From JAFGPL01 sp963781805 (GTDB lineage: Bacteria > Bacteroidota > Bacteroidia > Bacteroidales > UBA10428), in assembly GCA_963781805.1 (NCBI GenBank), contig CAWAHF010000004.1, positions 744,001 to 808,000 on the forward strand: 64,000 bases of DNA. The letters run 5' to 3'. The position numbers and the translations under genes are program-made. Below, piece after piece: positions 9,395 through 17,826 of this stretch (positions are counted from its first letter, which is position 1; each line of letters begins with the position of its first letter). A model generated the notes under the pieces. That model made no database searches. It had not been told where the DNA came from and saw nothing but the letters and a program-made list of their open reading frames with translations.

Positions 9395-10080
9395 ATCTCT
9401 TTTCGAACAATTATTTGGTAAAAGATCTAAATTCTAAAAATAATAACTCTTATCCATAATTTCAATGGACAAACCTGAAACCCGAAACCAACCTTCATTT
9501 AAATTCCGGTTGGCAAGCCCGGAACTCCAAACTCCCCGTCTAATCCGATTCTGTAATCACAAAATCCATTACTCTAATCCAATGATTATTTTTCCGTTCA
9601 ATTAACAGTTGCTCATTTCTTACAATTTATAATGGTTACCAACATTTCTGATTTTTCAGTCAGGCATTAATCCATTTTTTATTAATCCCAAAGAATCAAA
9701 TGCTTTTAGGAATAGTCAGTTTTATTCTCATCTTTTCATCCTACAAGTAAATCTTAATTCTTCATTATCATTATTGGTTAGCAATTTACAAAAATTTCCA
9801 AACCACTAATCATTGGTTCTTCGGCTTTCGATTATAACTATAAAGAAAGCTTTTCTGAAGGGTAATTTCATAGCTTAAATTAACATATAGTTATGAATTT
9901 GTCTCCATGTCTAATTGGAAAAACTTTAACCGGATATGTTAAAACATGCTTCCAATTTGTGGAATGACACGCGTTATGCCTCTCTATACGCGCACCAATC
10001 TGGGTGTCAAAATCTTATCTAAAAAACAAAAAAGTCTAAGTAGGACACCTAAACCAGTTTTTGTTTTTTATATGTATGGT
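9395..10080. other. Long gene-free accessory stretch
   Basis: About 690 bases with only very short open frames. It contains a 12-bp perfect inverted repeat at 10021-10069 (separate entry). It also has the half sites TGACAC (9965-9970) and GTGTCA (10003-10008). Bases around 9481-9516 resemble the stretch at 11612-11645 (an AACCAACCTTC block followed by a GTTGGC block), suggesting a shared decayed repeat. No RNA gene was recognised. Confidence 0.5.
10021..10069. terminator. Candidate bidirectional terminator hairpin
   Basis: AAAAAACAAAAA (10021-10032) pairs perfectly with TTTTTGTTTTTT (10058-10069). It lies immediately downstream of the minus-strand gene ending at 10081. The stem is almost pure A/T with a 25-base loop that contains a short TAGG/CCTA pairing, so it is weaker than a classical GC stem. 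Its position right behind the gene supports a transcription-end role. Confidence 0.45.
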
Positions 10081-10782
10081 CTAAGGTGAGGTGTTGGCGA
10101 AGGTATTTTGATACCAACAATTATATGCTTTACAAGCTTTTAGTAAATCCTGAAATTTCAATGTTTTATATTGAATTATTAATATTAAAGATTGACAATC
10201 ACCAAAACAATCATTTAACCATGATTTTTTGCCAACATTATCAGTCCAATCTAAATTAAATGGTCCGTAAACCTTTTTTCCTTTTTCGATATAAAAACTA
10301 ATAAAAACATCATTTACTGTAAATCCAGGGTAAGCAACATATTGCTCAAAAGCATATAAACATAATTTTCCTTTTTCTATAAGTTCTAAATTTGCAGGAT
10401 AACCGGTAAAATTCTTTGAAACAAAAAACCGATCGCCATATTTAAAACTAATATATTTATCTGCACGAATTTTTTTATCTATAGATTGGTTTCTAAAACC
10501 AATATGAATGCCTCGTTTATACAACCTCACTTCTCCAATTAAAGTATCTCCTGAATCCATTATAACAAATCCATTCTTCCACTGTGTATTCTTAATTAAA
10601 AATTTACCCGAATATAAATCCTGGTAAGATTCATCACTTTTTGAATTTCTATAAATACTATCTATACAATCAGATTCTTGAGAATAGGAATAATTGTAAA
10701 AATTAACTAGGATGAGAATTCCATTTATAAAAGTCATTATCCATCTTAAATTCATCCTTTTCATAGCTTCGATTCGTTTCAT
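10081..10782 (-). CDS. Hypothetical secreted protein
   Basis: Up to 233 residues. The hydrophobic segment IMTFINGILILVNFY followed by SYSQES looks like a signal peptide. The in-frame ATG at 10755 (MNLRWIM...) is a plausible alternative start, since the frame from 10782 adds a short basic leader. The mature part has VIMDSGDTLIGEVRL, resembling a 'GDTIxGxV' opening seen in many uncharacterised Bacteroidota exported proteins, followed by alternating beta-type sequence. I recognise no catalytic motif. The next minus gene upstream (10853) is also an exported protein, but there is no tight operon spacing. Function unknown. Confidence 0.65.
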   Translation of the reverse strand: MKRIEAMKRMNLRWIMTFINGILILVNFYNYSYSQESDCIDSIYRNSKSDESYQDLYSGKFLIKNTQWKNGFVIMDSGDTLIGEVRLYKRGIHIGFRNQSIDKKIRADKYISFKYGDRFFVSKNFTGYPANLELIEKGKLCLYAFEQYVAYPGFTVNDVFISFYIEKGKKVYGPFNLDWTDNVGKKSWLNDCFGDCQSLILIIQYKTLKFQDLLKACKAYNCWYQNTFANTSP

Positions 10783-10852
10783 TCTTAATTTCTACATGAG
10801 GCACAAGCGAATGTTCAGTTAGGAGCTTACACCTGAATGTGGACTTTATTTA

Positions 10853-11575
10853 TTATAATTTTATTCCGAATCCAATCAGTAAATTGTAGTTTTTCCATTT
10901 GTCTGCGCTGCTATAATTTGCCAGATCATTTGTTAGTACATTCATAAAACCGTAATTAAAACGTGTCATTATAACTCCGGCCAGTTTTGAACTAAGTTTT
11001 ATCTCATAATTAAGCTCAACTCCAATTCCAAGGTCAATTTTCGTATAGTCTTTTTTAATATCATTCTCATATTTTTGATCTGATACATAGTATATTAACG
11101 GGTCAGATTCATAATATAAAAGATTCGATATGTCCACAGATGTAGTTCCTTTTTCTTTGACGTTCATTAAAATACCCAGATATGGACCGGCAGCAACTGA
11201 TAAAGGAAATGAATTAAATAACTGATATTTAAGCAATAAAGGTATGTTTAAATAGGTAGTTGAAATATTACCCTTATTTTCAATTAATCCTGTTTTATCA
11301 TCTGTTTTGATCGAACTGTGATTATAGTTGAGACCTGATATAATGGCATAATTAGTATTGATATTGTATTGAATCTTTAAATCAAGAAAATATCCAATAT
11401 CTGAACTATAGTCAGTTTGAGGATGATTTTCTATATCGGGCCAAATCTCAATCGTTTTTTTATATGGAATTGACAAGGTAGTTCCAACATCAATTAGATA
11501 ATTCATTTTTTTGAAATCCTGTCCGAAGATTTCTAATGTGCTAAAAAGCCCTAAAATCAATAAAATTTGTTTCAT
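10853..11575 (-). CDS. Outer-membrane beta-barrel protein (PorT-like family)
   Basis: 240 residues. A signal peptide (MKQILLILGLFSTLEIFGQ) is followed by alternating polar/hydrophobic strands typical of the 8-stranded 'outer membrane protein beta-barrel' family abundant in Bacteroidota. Examples are GYFLDLKIQYNINTNYAIIS, LNIPLLLKYQLFNSFPLSVA and the final NLLIGFGIKL. Family members sit in the outer membrane, and most have no assigned role. Its neighbours are exported hypotheticals and a pseudogene, so context does not help. Confidence 0.75.
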   Translation of the reverse strand: MKQILLILGLFSTLEIFGQDFKKMNYLIDVGTTLSIPYKKTIEIWPDIENHPQTDYSSDIGYFLDLKIQYNINTNYAIISGLNYNHSSIKTDDKTGLIENKGNISTTYLNIPLLLKYQLFNSFPLSVAAGPYLGILMNVKEKGTTSVDISNLLYYESDPLIYYVSDQKYENDIKKDYTKIDLGIGVELNYEIKLSSKLAGVIMTRFNYGFMNVLTNDLANYSSADKWKNYNLLIGFGIKL

Positions 11576-11699
11576 TTTTCATCCTTATTTTATAATTCTG
11601 AATTCCAAACTCTGAACCAACCTTCTATGCCAGTTGGCGAATTTGGTCGGCAGACCCAATACTCCGAAGCCGGAACTTCTACCTCACCAATTTACGAAA

Positions 11700-12072
11700 A
11701 TCTCAGAAACAGGCAAAATTTACTTTTAATTTGGAAAAGTCTCCACTTAACCATTTTATTTTATTGTCAATCCGATTAATGAAAAATCCCGGATCAATGG
11801 TGAATATTCCGGTTGAGGGATTAGGAAAAATTTTAACGCCGGATTCAAAACTGTGTTCAACGATATCCGATACTGGCTGGCTCATTTTCAGGACAAAAAC
11901 ATCCTATGAACCTTCAGAATCCAACTTGTATGTTGAAACCCCGGAATTAATACTCAATTGAAGCTGGAAATTACCAAAAATAAATACATTACCTTTAGCA
12001 TCCGTTCATATGTTTTGGCCGAATTTATATCCGTCTGAACCAAGCTTTGCGGTAGAAATATTTAACCGCAAA
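11700..12072 (-). pseudogene. Remnant of a beta-propeller (SBBP-type repeat) protein with a T9SS C-terminal sorting domain
   Basis: Minus-strand translation from about 12072 keeps one continuous frame. It reads a repeat-like AKLGSDGYKFGQNI, an in-frame TGA, TDAKGNVFIFGNFQLQL, then a TYKLDSEGS segment, an in-frame TAG, DVFVLKM, and finally VKIFPNPSTGIFTID before ending at 11703. The DxxGNVxxxGxF and DxFVxKM pieces match SBBP-type propeller repeats. The FPNPSTGxF motif is the start of a type A sorting domain for the type IX secretion system. Two nonsense codons, loss of the upstream repeats and loss of the domain's end show decay. Just upstream of the remnant the DNA changes into CGCAAAGG-type repeats. 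Confidence 0.7.
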
Positions 12073-12109
12073 GATTTGCAACGAATTTTTCGCAAAGGAA
12101 CGCAAAGGG

Positions 12110-12146
12110 AGGAAATCCCCCTGGCCTCCTTTAGGAAAGGAGGAAT
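12110..12146. repeat. Dispersed imperfect palindromic repeat, copy 1
   Basis: The stretch beginning GAAATCCCCCTGG and ending AAAGGAGGAAT is an imperfect inverted repeat (CC..CC arm, TTTAGGAAA centre, GGAGG arm). A near-identical copy lies at 14951-14988, 2.8 kb away. It is preceded by CGCAAAGG-like repeats. Short C-run/G-run palindromes of this kind are scattered through many Bacteroidota intergenic regions. Confidence 0.6.
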
Positions 12147-12157
12147 GAATAATCATA

Positions 12158-12193
12158 AATGGCCGGCAAGCTTACAACTCCCTGCCGGCCATT
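12158..12193. terminator. Strong GC-rich hairpin downstream of the blaR1-like gene
   Basis: AATGGCCGGCA (12158-12168) and TGCCGGCCATT (12183-12193) form a perfect 11-bp stem with a 14-base loop. It is 25 bases past the stop codon of the minus gene at 12218. No long T run follows on the minus strand, so it may be a terminator that needs help or an mRNA 3'-end protector. Confidence 0.5.
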
Positions 12194-12217
12194 CGTATAC
12201 CTAATCCTTAATGCATT

Positions 12218-14308
12218 TTAGTCATCAAGATTCTTTTCCACAACCATTATCGGATAAATCTCCCGGATATTGTTTTGCAGGGTCGATCCCAAATCATCAA
12301 AGGAAATCTGGTATTTTTCGAGCGACATTTTATTTCTGAGTTCCGCATAAACCCTGAAAATAATATCCTTTGTCTCCAGATACTCCTGGTAAGGCGTACT
12401 GTTCCGGTACTGAACCACTACTATCTCTTTATCGCTTCCCGTGACGAATTTCTCAACCCGGTCATGAATCATGGATGGACTCAAATTTTTTTCGTCCAGA
12501 TTCACAAGCAACACAGGTATGTTTTGCTTTTTAAGTGATTCTTCACTGAGCGCTTCCGCATTCATGGGCGGCAATTTGAAAAACAATCCCTGTGCATGAA
12601 ATAACAGCGGACTGATCTCTTTTGAGGCAGGTAGCGCTGCAAAAATAATTTTCAGGGCGTTGTTTTTTCTCAGCACATTCTTAACCTTATCCACCTCGCT
12701 CATGGGTACGTTTTTATCCACAAACAATTCGCAGGCTAAGGAAGGAACATCTATGCTTATTCTTGAATTACACTCCCGGTCAATTATTCCGCCGATTTCA
12801 GAAACTTCTGTCTGTTTTTCCTTGTAAAAGATACGATAGGAGTCTCCGCTTTTTTGGGTTTTACTGATAAAAAAACTGTAAACAAGATCGGGATTATCGA
12901 TGGTCCTGCTTTGCGTTATTGAAGGCAGTTCCATCTCAATACCCTGCTTTGCAAGAAAACATTCCATGGAATTTATACAGGATGTTTTCCGGTACGTACC
13001 CGCATTCTGGTTATTCCACCAAATGGTTAATGCATGATTATCCAGCCGGTAATTTAAGCTCAAGCCGTTTGCAAGCAGCAGCTGTTTTCCCGTCACCTGC
13101 AGAGGATAAGTTTTTACCCCGGAATAACCCTCTAACACAGAAAAACGGTCAGGCTCGAACAATACCATTTTTCCAAATGCATTGGCATTGGTATTTTCCC
13201 AGATTCCTGAAAGTTCAGGTAAATTCAGAGCTCCTTCAACCACCTCCTTCAGCCGGACATCATTTCTTCCTGGCACACTGATGGTAAGGTCAGAGAAGAG
13301 CATAATAAGCATAAGCGCAATGGGCGAAACGAGCAAGGCTTTCAGACTTGCAAGCTTCTTTGTTTTTGATTTTGTTAACATGGCAATTCTTTTTTTTATG
13401 GGTTTCAAATTAAAATTATTTGCCGGTTCAAACGTCCGGCTGCTGATAAGTTGTTTAAGAAGTAAAGACTGATAGTCAAACAATTCAAAACCCTCATCAA
13501 TTACCGCCCTGTCAGCAATGTATTCATGTGTCACGGTCAGGGCATTTTTAGCGAGCCATGCAAATGGATTAAACCACTGTAATATACAGGCCAAATGGGC
13601 CAGGAGCAGATCTGCTGTATGATGTTGTCTGATATGAACCTGCTCATGTGCCAGCACATTTGCATTTTCATTTTCAGGCAGTGCGCGCAAATTAATAAAA
13701 ACAAATCCCAGGAAAGAAAAGGGTGATATATCTTCCTCAACAGGTATAACCTTTATGTTGTCCTGTTTTATCATACCATATTTTATTCTGAAACGGGCCA
13801 TATATCTGAATAGAAATAAAAACCTCAGTACAAAGAAAATTACACCCGAAAAATAGATGAGAATAATAAAACCCGACAGAAAAGCAAATGATAAAAATCG
13901 GTTGCCTGTATGGTTAACCCCGGCCTTGTTCATTTGCCCTTCCGGTATACCACCTCTTGCCTGATCAACCCTATCTCCTTTGGCTCCGGCGCTTGTAAAA
14001 GCCTCGTCGTCCCAGTTATTTTTCACCTGTTGTTGTTCCCGGAACTCCGGATCAAGCATGGCAATTAACTTTGTATAATAACTCTTAACTCCGAGTAACC
14101 GGTGATACGCATTTTCATTTATTGTATTATCATGCATCCGGATGGTAAACCGGGCAAAAGGAATGGTCAGGGATAACAAGAAGGTTGCCAGTAAAAAAAA
14201 CCTGTTTACATTGAAATTTGTATCCTTCCGAAGAAACAGCCAATAGATTCCATACAACGAGACAAGACAAATCCCTGATTCAAACAGATAGACCGGAAAT
14301 CCAATCAT
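12218..14308 (-). CDS. blaR1: BlaR1/MecR1-type M56 metallopeptidase sensor
   Basis: 696 residues. Several membrane helices occupy the first 210 residues (near 5-25, 35-55, 140-165). The zinc motif HEQVH is at residues 221-225 within an M56 domain, followed by more hydrophobic segments (a helix near 325-345). The long C-terminal part (about 350-696) is extracytoplasmic and does not resemble a penicillin-binding domain, so the ligand is unknown. In the known paradigm, sensing activates the intramembrane-facing protease, leading to loss of the BlaI repressor. The gene overlaps the stop of the blaI-like gene by four bases, so the two are translationally coupled. Confidence 0.88.
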   Translation of the reverse strand: MIGFPVYLFESGICLVSLYGIYWLFLRKDTNFNVNRFFLLATFLLSLTIPFARFTIRMHDNTINENAYHRLLGVKSYYTKLIAMLDPEFREQQQVKNNWDDEAFTSAGAKGDRVDQARGGIPEGQMNKAGVNHTGNRFLSFAFLSGFIILIYFSGVIFFVLRFLFLFRYMARFRIKYGMIKQDNIKVIPVEEDISPFSFLGFVFINLRALPENENANVLAHEQVHIRQHHTADLLLAHLACILQWFNPFAWLAKNALTVTHEYIADRAVIDEGFELFDYQSLLLKQLISSRTFEPANNFNLKPIKKRIAMLTKSKTKKLASLKALLVSPIALMLIMLFSDLTISVPGRNDVRLKEVVEGALNLPELSGIWENTNANAFGKMVLFEPDRFSVLEGYSGVKTYPLQVTGKQLLLANGLSLNYRLDNHALTIWWNNQNAGTYRKTSCINSMECFLAKQGIEMELPSITQSRTIDNPDLVYSFFISKTQKSGDSYRIFYKEKQTEVSEIGGIIDRECNSRISIDVPSLACELFVDKNVPMSEVDKVKNVLRKNNALKIIFAALPASKEISPLLFHAQGLFFKLPPMNAEALSEESLKKQNIPVLLVNLDEKNLSPSMIHDRVEKFVTGSDKEIVVVQYRNSTPYQEYLETKDIIFRVYAELRNKMSLEKYQISFDDLGSTLQNNIREIYPIMVVEKNLDD

Positions 14309-14685
14309 TTCTTCTTTGTTTTCTGGTTTTTAATCTCTTCCAGCATGTGCAATACTTCATCAACATCTTTCATGTCAAGGTTCTTTTGTTGTGAAAAATA
14401 ACTTACCACTTCCTTCAGAGAATTTCCGAAATAATCATCCATTAGCTTTCCAAGTTGAGATTTGCTGTATTTCTCCTTTGAAATAAGTGGATAATACTGA
14501 TAGGCGCCCCCATAAGTCTTGAACGACACGATCTCCTTCTTCACCAGCACCCTGACGATAGTTGATATGGTGTTATAAGGTGGTTTGGGATCGGGGAAAT
14601 GATCCTGGATATCCTTGATAAAGGCCTTTCCCAGATCCCAGAGTATTTGCATAATTCTTTCTTCAGCTTTTGTAAGAGTTATCAT
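14305..14685 (-). CDS. blaI: BlaI/MecI/CopY family transcriptional repressor
   Basis: 126 residues, the standard size. The winged-helix start LTKAEERIMQILWDLGKAFI and the recognition region PPYNTISTIVRVLVKKEIV match BlaI/MecI, and a C-terminal dimerisation helix follows. It represses its own operon and sometimes distant genes until the partner sensor (12218-14308) triggers its inactivation. It is first in the two-gene operon. Candidate AT-rich dyads lie 36-76 bases upstream (separate entry). Confidence 0.92.
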   Translation of the reverse strand: MITLTKAEERIMQILWDLGKAFIKDIQDHFPDPKPPYNTISTIVRVLVKKEIVSFKTYGGAYQYYPLISKEKYSKSQLGKLMDDYFGNSLKEVVSYFSQQKNLDMKDVDEVLHMLEEIKNQKTKKK

Positions 14686-14720
14686 TTGACTATGTTTTTA
14701 TTCTTAAACAGGACAAATAT

Positions 14721-14761
14721 ATTATTTAATATTTAGTTATGCAAACTTATTATTAAATAAT
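14721..14761. promoter_or_regulatory. Two AT-rich dyads, candidate operators of the blaI-blaR1 operon
   Basis: ATTATTTAATATT (14721-14733) and ATTATTAAATAAT (14749-14761) are near-symmetrical 13-mers whose centres are 28 bp apart. They are placed just upstream of the blaI start at 14685. BlaI-type repressors bind paired dyads near their promoters, so this position fits. The sequences are not the classical TACA/TGTA box, and AT-richness makes chance symmetry likely. Confidence 0.3.
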
Positions 14762-14950
14762 AATAACTTATTTATAAATAATTTTACATTTAACTTATAT
14801 TCAATGTATTGATAAATATAAAAATGCAATTACAATGAGTTCGATATAAAAATATCACAACATAAGCATGGATGCTTGGATTATTTTCAACAAACCAGGT
14901 TGTTGTAAAGAAGGGACGAACAAGATTTGTTTGTAGAACCTGCGAGGAGG

Positions 14951-14988
14951 GAAGAAATCCCCCTGGTCCACTTTAGAAAAGGGGGAAT
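14951..14988. repeat. Dispersed imperfect palindromic repeat, copy 2
   Basis: The stretch GAAGAAATCCCCCTGG...TTTAGAAAAGGGGGAAT matches the element at 12110-12146 along its whole length with a few substitutions. It is again an imperfect inverted repeat in gene-free DNA, in the same orientation as the first copy. Confidence 0.6.
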
Positions 14989-15216
14989 ATGTAAATCCGC
15001 GACATAAGAATTTATGGTAGTGTTATGTCACTAGAAAGTACAAATAATTAATTAACTTCTTGAATGTATTTTAATAGCAGAATGCACATTTCACTGGCGA
15101 AACCGTCTGTTTGTGCCTTTTAATAATCAGCTATTGAATTCAAACAATATCCTATAATCCTTTCTGTCCACAATACCCCCCGGCACTGCTATATACATAA
15201 TCTTCAGGTTTAAATA

Positions 15217-15843
15217 CTATCCTTTCTTCCCAATCATCAGAAACAATGGATATTTCTTGATATTGCTGTTATCGGTCTTGATGATTTCGTGACAGATGGT
15301 ATAATGCTTTACTTCAAAACCGTTATAGGTTAAAAGGGCGCTAAGCTCTTTCCTGTCAAAGCCTTTGTGACCATCAAAGTGGGGATCATTGGAATGAAAT
15401 GTGCCATCTTCTTTATCCAGATCGCCAATGCATACGTAGCCTCCCGGTTTCAGCATCCGGTGAAAAATTCGAAGAATCTTTCCGATATCTTTCACATGAT
15501 GCAGCGTCATCAGGGTATACACCACATCGTATGCATTCTTTTTATAATCTTCATGGAATACATCTATCAGCAAAGGAGTAAAATTAGGAATCCCTTCTTT
15601 CCTGATTTTTTCCTCCAACACTTCAATCATACCCATGGAATTATCAGCCAGGGTAATCTTCCCGAAGACATCTTTCAGCGAAAAGCTAAGTAATCCGGTG
15701 CCGCAGCCGAATTCAAATGCTTCCATTTCCTTATCCGGGTGTAAAAATGCCTCAATCTCCCTTGCAAACACTTCTGCACGTTCTATCTTTCCGGGATCGC
15801 TGTCCCACCCTTTCGCCCGTTCATTAAAATATTCTTTCGACAT
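15217..15843 (-). CDS. Class I SAM-dependent methyltransferase
   Basis: 208 residues. The SAM-binding motif I is EAFEFGCGTGLLSFSL (about residues 42-57), followed by acidic motif II (ITLADNSMGMIE) and a motif near YDVVYTLMTLHHVKDI, which place it in the Rossmann-fold methyltransferase 11/25 group. The N-terminal FNERAKGWDSDP resembles small-molecule methyltransferases. The substrate cannot be told. It is a single gene on the minus strand with about 240 bp of non-coding DNA on its upstream side. Confidence 0.88.
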   Translation of the reverse strand: MSKEYFNERAKGWDSDPGKIERAEVFAREIEAFLHPDKEMEAFEFGCGTGLLSFSLKDVFGKITLADNSMGMIEVLEEKIRKEGIPNFTPLLIDVFHEDYKKNAYDVVYTLMTLHHVKDIGKILRIFHRMLKPGGYVCIGDLDKEDGTFHSNDPHFDGHKGFDRKELSALLTYNGFEVKHYTICHEIIKTDNSNIKKYPLFLMIGKKG

Positions 15844-16085
15844 AATTCGTCATTAAATAATAAATGAAATTATATTTATCGTATCCCATGGAAACACCAT
15901 GAAACATTTATTCTTTTCCTTGGAAACAATTAAGAGTTATTGCACAGAGTTATACAGGGAAGTGCCAGAGAAACAAAGAGATAAAATTTTAACTTCCTGC
16001 ATTGCTTTTATTATTCATTCAGTCAACATTCAACAAATCTATCATGGAATAACACGTGAACCTTACAACCGAAGGAAATAATCAC

Positions 16086-16406
16086 TTAATGTTCGTATTT
16101 TTTTCTTCTTTTGCGCATTCCCTTGCCTCCAAGAATCCCCCAACCGCCGCTGCCTAGAATAAATCCGAAAGCATACCATGCGCCATTGTTGTTCTGGGCA
16201 TAAACCGTTACATCGTGACGAAACAGGGATACCACCAGGTCAATCGGGGCAATGATACCATGCCATAATCCTCCCAGGAACCGGTACTTATAGCCTTCCA
16301 CACATGCATCCACGGGTTCATTGTTTGCACAACCCGAGACAACTAACAGGACTATGGCAATCAGCAGAACCAAAAAAAGGGCGTTTGATTTAAAAATTGT
16401 CTTCAT
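16086..16406 (-). CDS. Small lipoprotein with a membrane-associated C-terminus
   Basis: 106 residues. The N-terminal hydrophobic stretch ends in VVSGC (Cys26), a clear lipobox. The body contains GLWHGIIAPIDLVVSLF and YAFGFILGSGGWGILGG, glycine-rich hydrophobic segments that may associate with membrane, and a very basic tail (KGMRKRRKK). Short proteins of this type ('WHG.IAP..L..SLF') recur in many bacteria without an assigned function. It is 47 bp downstream of trxB on the same strand and could be co-transcribed. Confidence 0.7.
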   Translation of the reverse strand: MKTIFKSNALFLVLLIAIVLLVVSGCANNEPVDACVEGYKYRFLGGLWHGIIAPIDLVVSLFRHDVTVYAQNNNGAWYAFGFILGSGGWGILGGKGMRKRRKKYEH

Positions 16407-16453
16407 ATGTTTTTGTTTGATAGGTTTTGCAGGCTAATTTACAACAAATTGTA

Positions 16454-17458
16454 TTATAAGCCGTGTTCAGACAGGTATCTTTCCGCATCGATCGCAGCCA
16501 TACAGCCGGTACCTGCTGCTGTAACCGCTTGCCGGTAAACGGAATCCTGCACATCGCCGCAGGCAAATACGCCAGCCACATTGGTTTTGGATGTCCCGGG
16601 AATGGTTTTGATATAACCGACTTCATTGGTGTCGACAAAGTTCTTAAAAATTTCCGAATTGGGTGTATGCCCTATCGCCAGGAAGAAACCGTCTACCTTT
16701 ATTACTTCTTCCGATTCATCGGGCTGACCTTTTTTTTTGATCAGAACAAGTTCCTGCACCACCTTCTCACCCCTTAATTCTTTTGCATCCCGCTCAAATA
16801 ATACTTCAATTTTTGGATGATTAAACGTTCTCTCCTGCATAATTTTCGAGGCGCGTAAAAAGTTCTTTCTTACAATCAAATATACCTTTTTACACAGTCC
16901 TGCAAGGTAAAGCGCTTCTTCGCAAGCTGAATCTCCGCCACCAACCACTGCCACGTCTTTGCCTTTATAGAAAAAGCCATCGCAGGTAGCACAGGCCGAA
17001 ACGCCCGAGCCCATATACTTTTGTTCAGATTCAAGACCCAGGTATTTGGCTGTTGCTCCCGTTGCAATAATAACTGCGTCAGCCTCGATTACTTTATTAT
17101 CATCGAGGATTACTTTATGCGGTTGCTTTGAAAAATCAACATCGGTGGCTATGCCCCAGCGAACATCGGTTCCAAAACGTATCGCCTGTTTCTTTAACTC
17201 ATCCATCATTTCGGGCCCTGTAATTCCTTCGGGATATCCGGGAAAATTTTCAACCTCTGTTGTAGTGGTCAGCTGACCGCCGGGTTGAAGCCCTTCGTAC
17301 AATACCGGGTTAAGATTTGCCCGCGCAGCATAAATGGCAGCTGTATATCCTCCGGGTCCCGAACCAATCACCAGACATTTTACCTTTTCTGTTTCCATTG
17401 GTTTCTCTGCATTATTGCTCTTATCTTCATTCGTATCAAGAGATTTAAAAAGACTCAT
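16454..17458 (-). CDS. trxB: Thioredoxin-disulfide reductase
   Basis: 334 residues. The FAD-binding GSGPGGYTAAIYAARAN, redox motif CATC (Cys156/Cys159), NADPH motif VVGGGDSACEEALYL and C-terminal FACGDVQD are all present, as in low-molecular-weight thioredoxin reductases. It transfers electrons from NADPH to thioredoxin in the cytoplasm. The frame from 17458 gives a 20-residue polar extension before METEKVKCLV. The internal ATG at 17398 would give the more usual length, so the start is uncertain. Confidence 0.96.
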   Translation of the reverse strand: MSLFKSLDTNEDKSNNAEKPMETEKVKCLVIGSGPGGYTAAIYAARANLNPVLYEGLQPGGQLTTTTEVENFPGYPEGITGPEMMDELKKQAIRFGTDVRWGIATDVDFSKQPHKVILDDNKVIEADAVIIATGATAKYLGLESEQKYMGSGVSACATCDGFFYKGKDVAVVGGGDSACEEALYLAGLCKKVYLIVRKNFLRASKIMQERTFNHPKIEVLFERDAKELRGEKVVQELVLIKKKGQPDESEEVIKVDGFFLAIGHTPNSEIFKNFVDTNEVGYIKTIPGTSKTNVAGVFACGDVQDSVYRQAVTAAGTGCMAAIDAERYLSEHGL

Positions 17459-17826
17459 ATATGTTGTTTTAATTATTAAATATTCCGTTACTGCTCAAGT
17501 GTATCTTAAAATTAACGATAGAAAAAATTATTCCTCAATGATTATGCCGAACAATAAAATAGTGTCGTTTCTTTGATCTTTTTTGGTGTAATTTGGTATT
17601 TAAGTGATTTTGTGGCATTTTGTCCTGACAACATAGCATGAAAATAAGATTTTATCATACAATAATAAAACGCTTTTCCATTCCTAACCTGACAATAGGA
17701 ATACATAAATTTAGGACCGGCGAATCAAACGACTTAAATATATCGGCAAACCAGTTTTTTACGTGAAGTTAACAGCAGAAAGAAAAAATAGTTTTATAAA
17801 TTTGAAAAACCTCAAACCGTTCGATT
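17459..17826. other. Divergent intergenic region between trxB and the nitroreductase gene
   Basis: 368 bases that should contain promoters in both directions. A TAAATTTG box (17797-17804) fits the Bacteroidota -7 consensus TAnnTTTG and is 22 bases before the nitroreductase ATG, but I see no clear TTTG element at -33. No RNA structure or gene was recognised. Confidence 0.4.

Larger units (their letters stand above)
14686..15216. other. Intergenic region upstream of blaI
   Basis: 531 bases. It holds the candidate operators at 14721-14761 and the second copy of the dispersed palindromic repeat at 14951-14988. No gene longer than about 25 codons looks real; a 23-codon minus frame beginning at about 15196 has no support. 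Confidence 0.5.

Noticed and set aside
9950..10010. TGACAC / GTGTCA inverted half sites as a possible riboswitch or RNA gene
   Set aside because: Only six pairs with a long unpaired centre; no conserved RNA family features recognised.
11700..12072. Possible stop-codon recoding in the propeller remnant
   Set aside because: Both TGA and TAG occur in frame, upstream repeats are missing, and no recoding element is seen; decay is the simpler explanation.
15899..16081. 60-codon plus-strand frame in the gap between the methyltransferase and the small lipoprotein gene
   Set aside because: No recognised motif and no ribosome-binding or promoter signal; composition alone does not support it.
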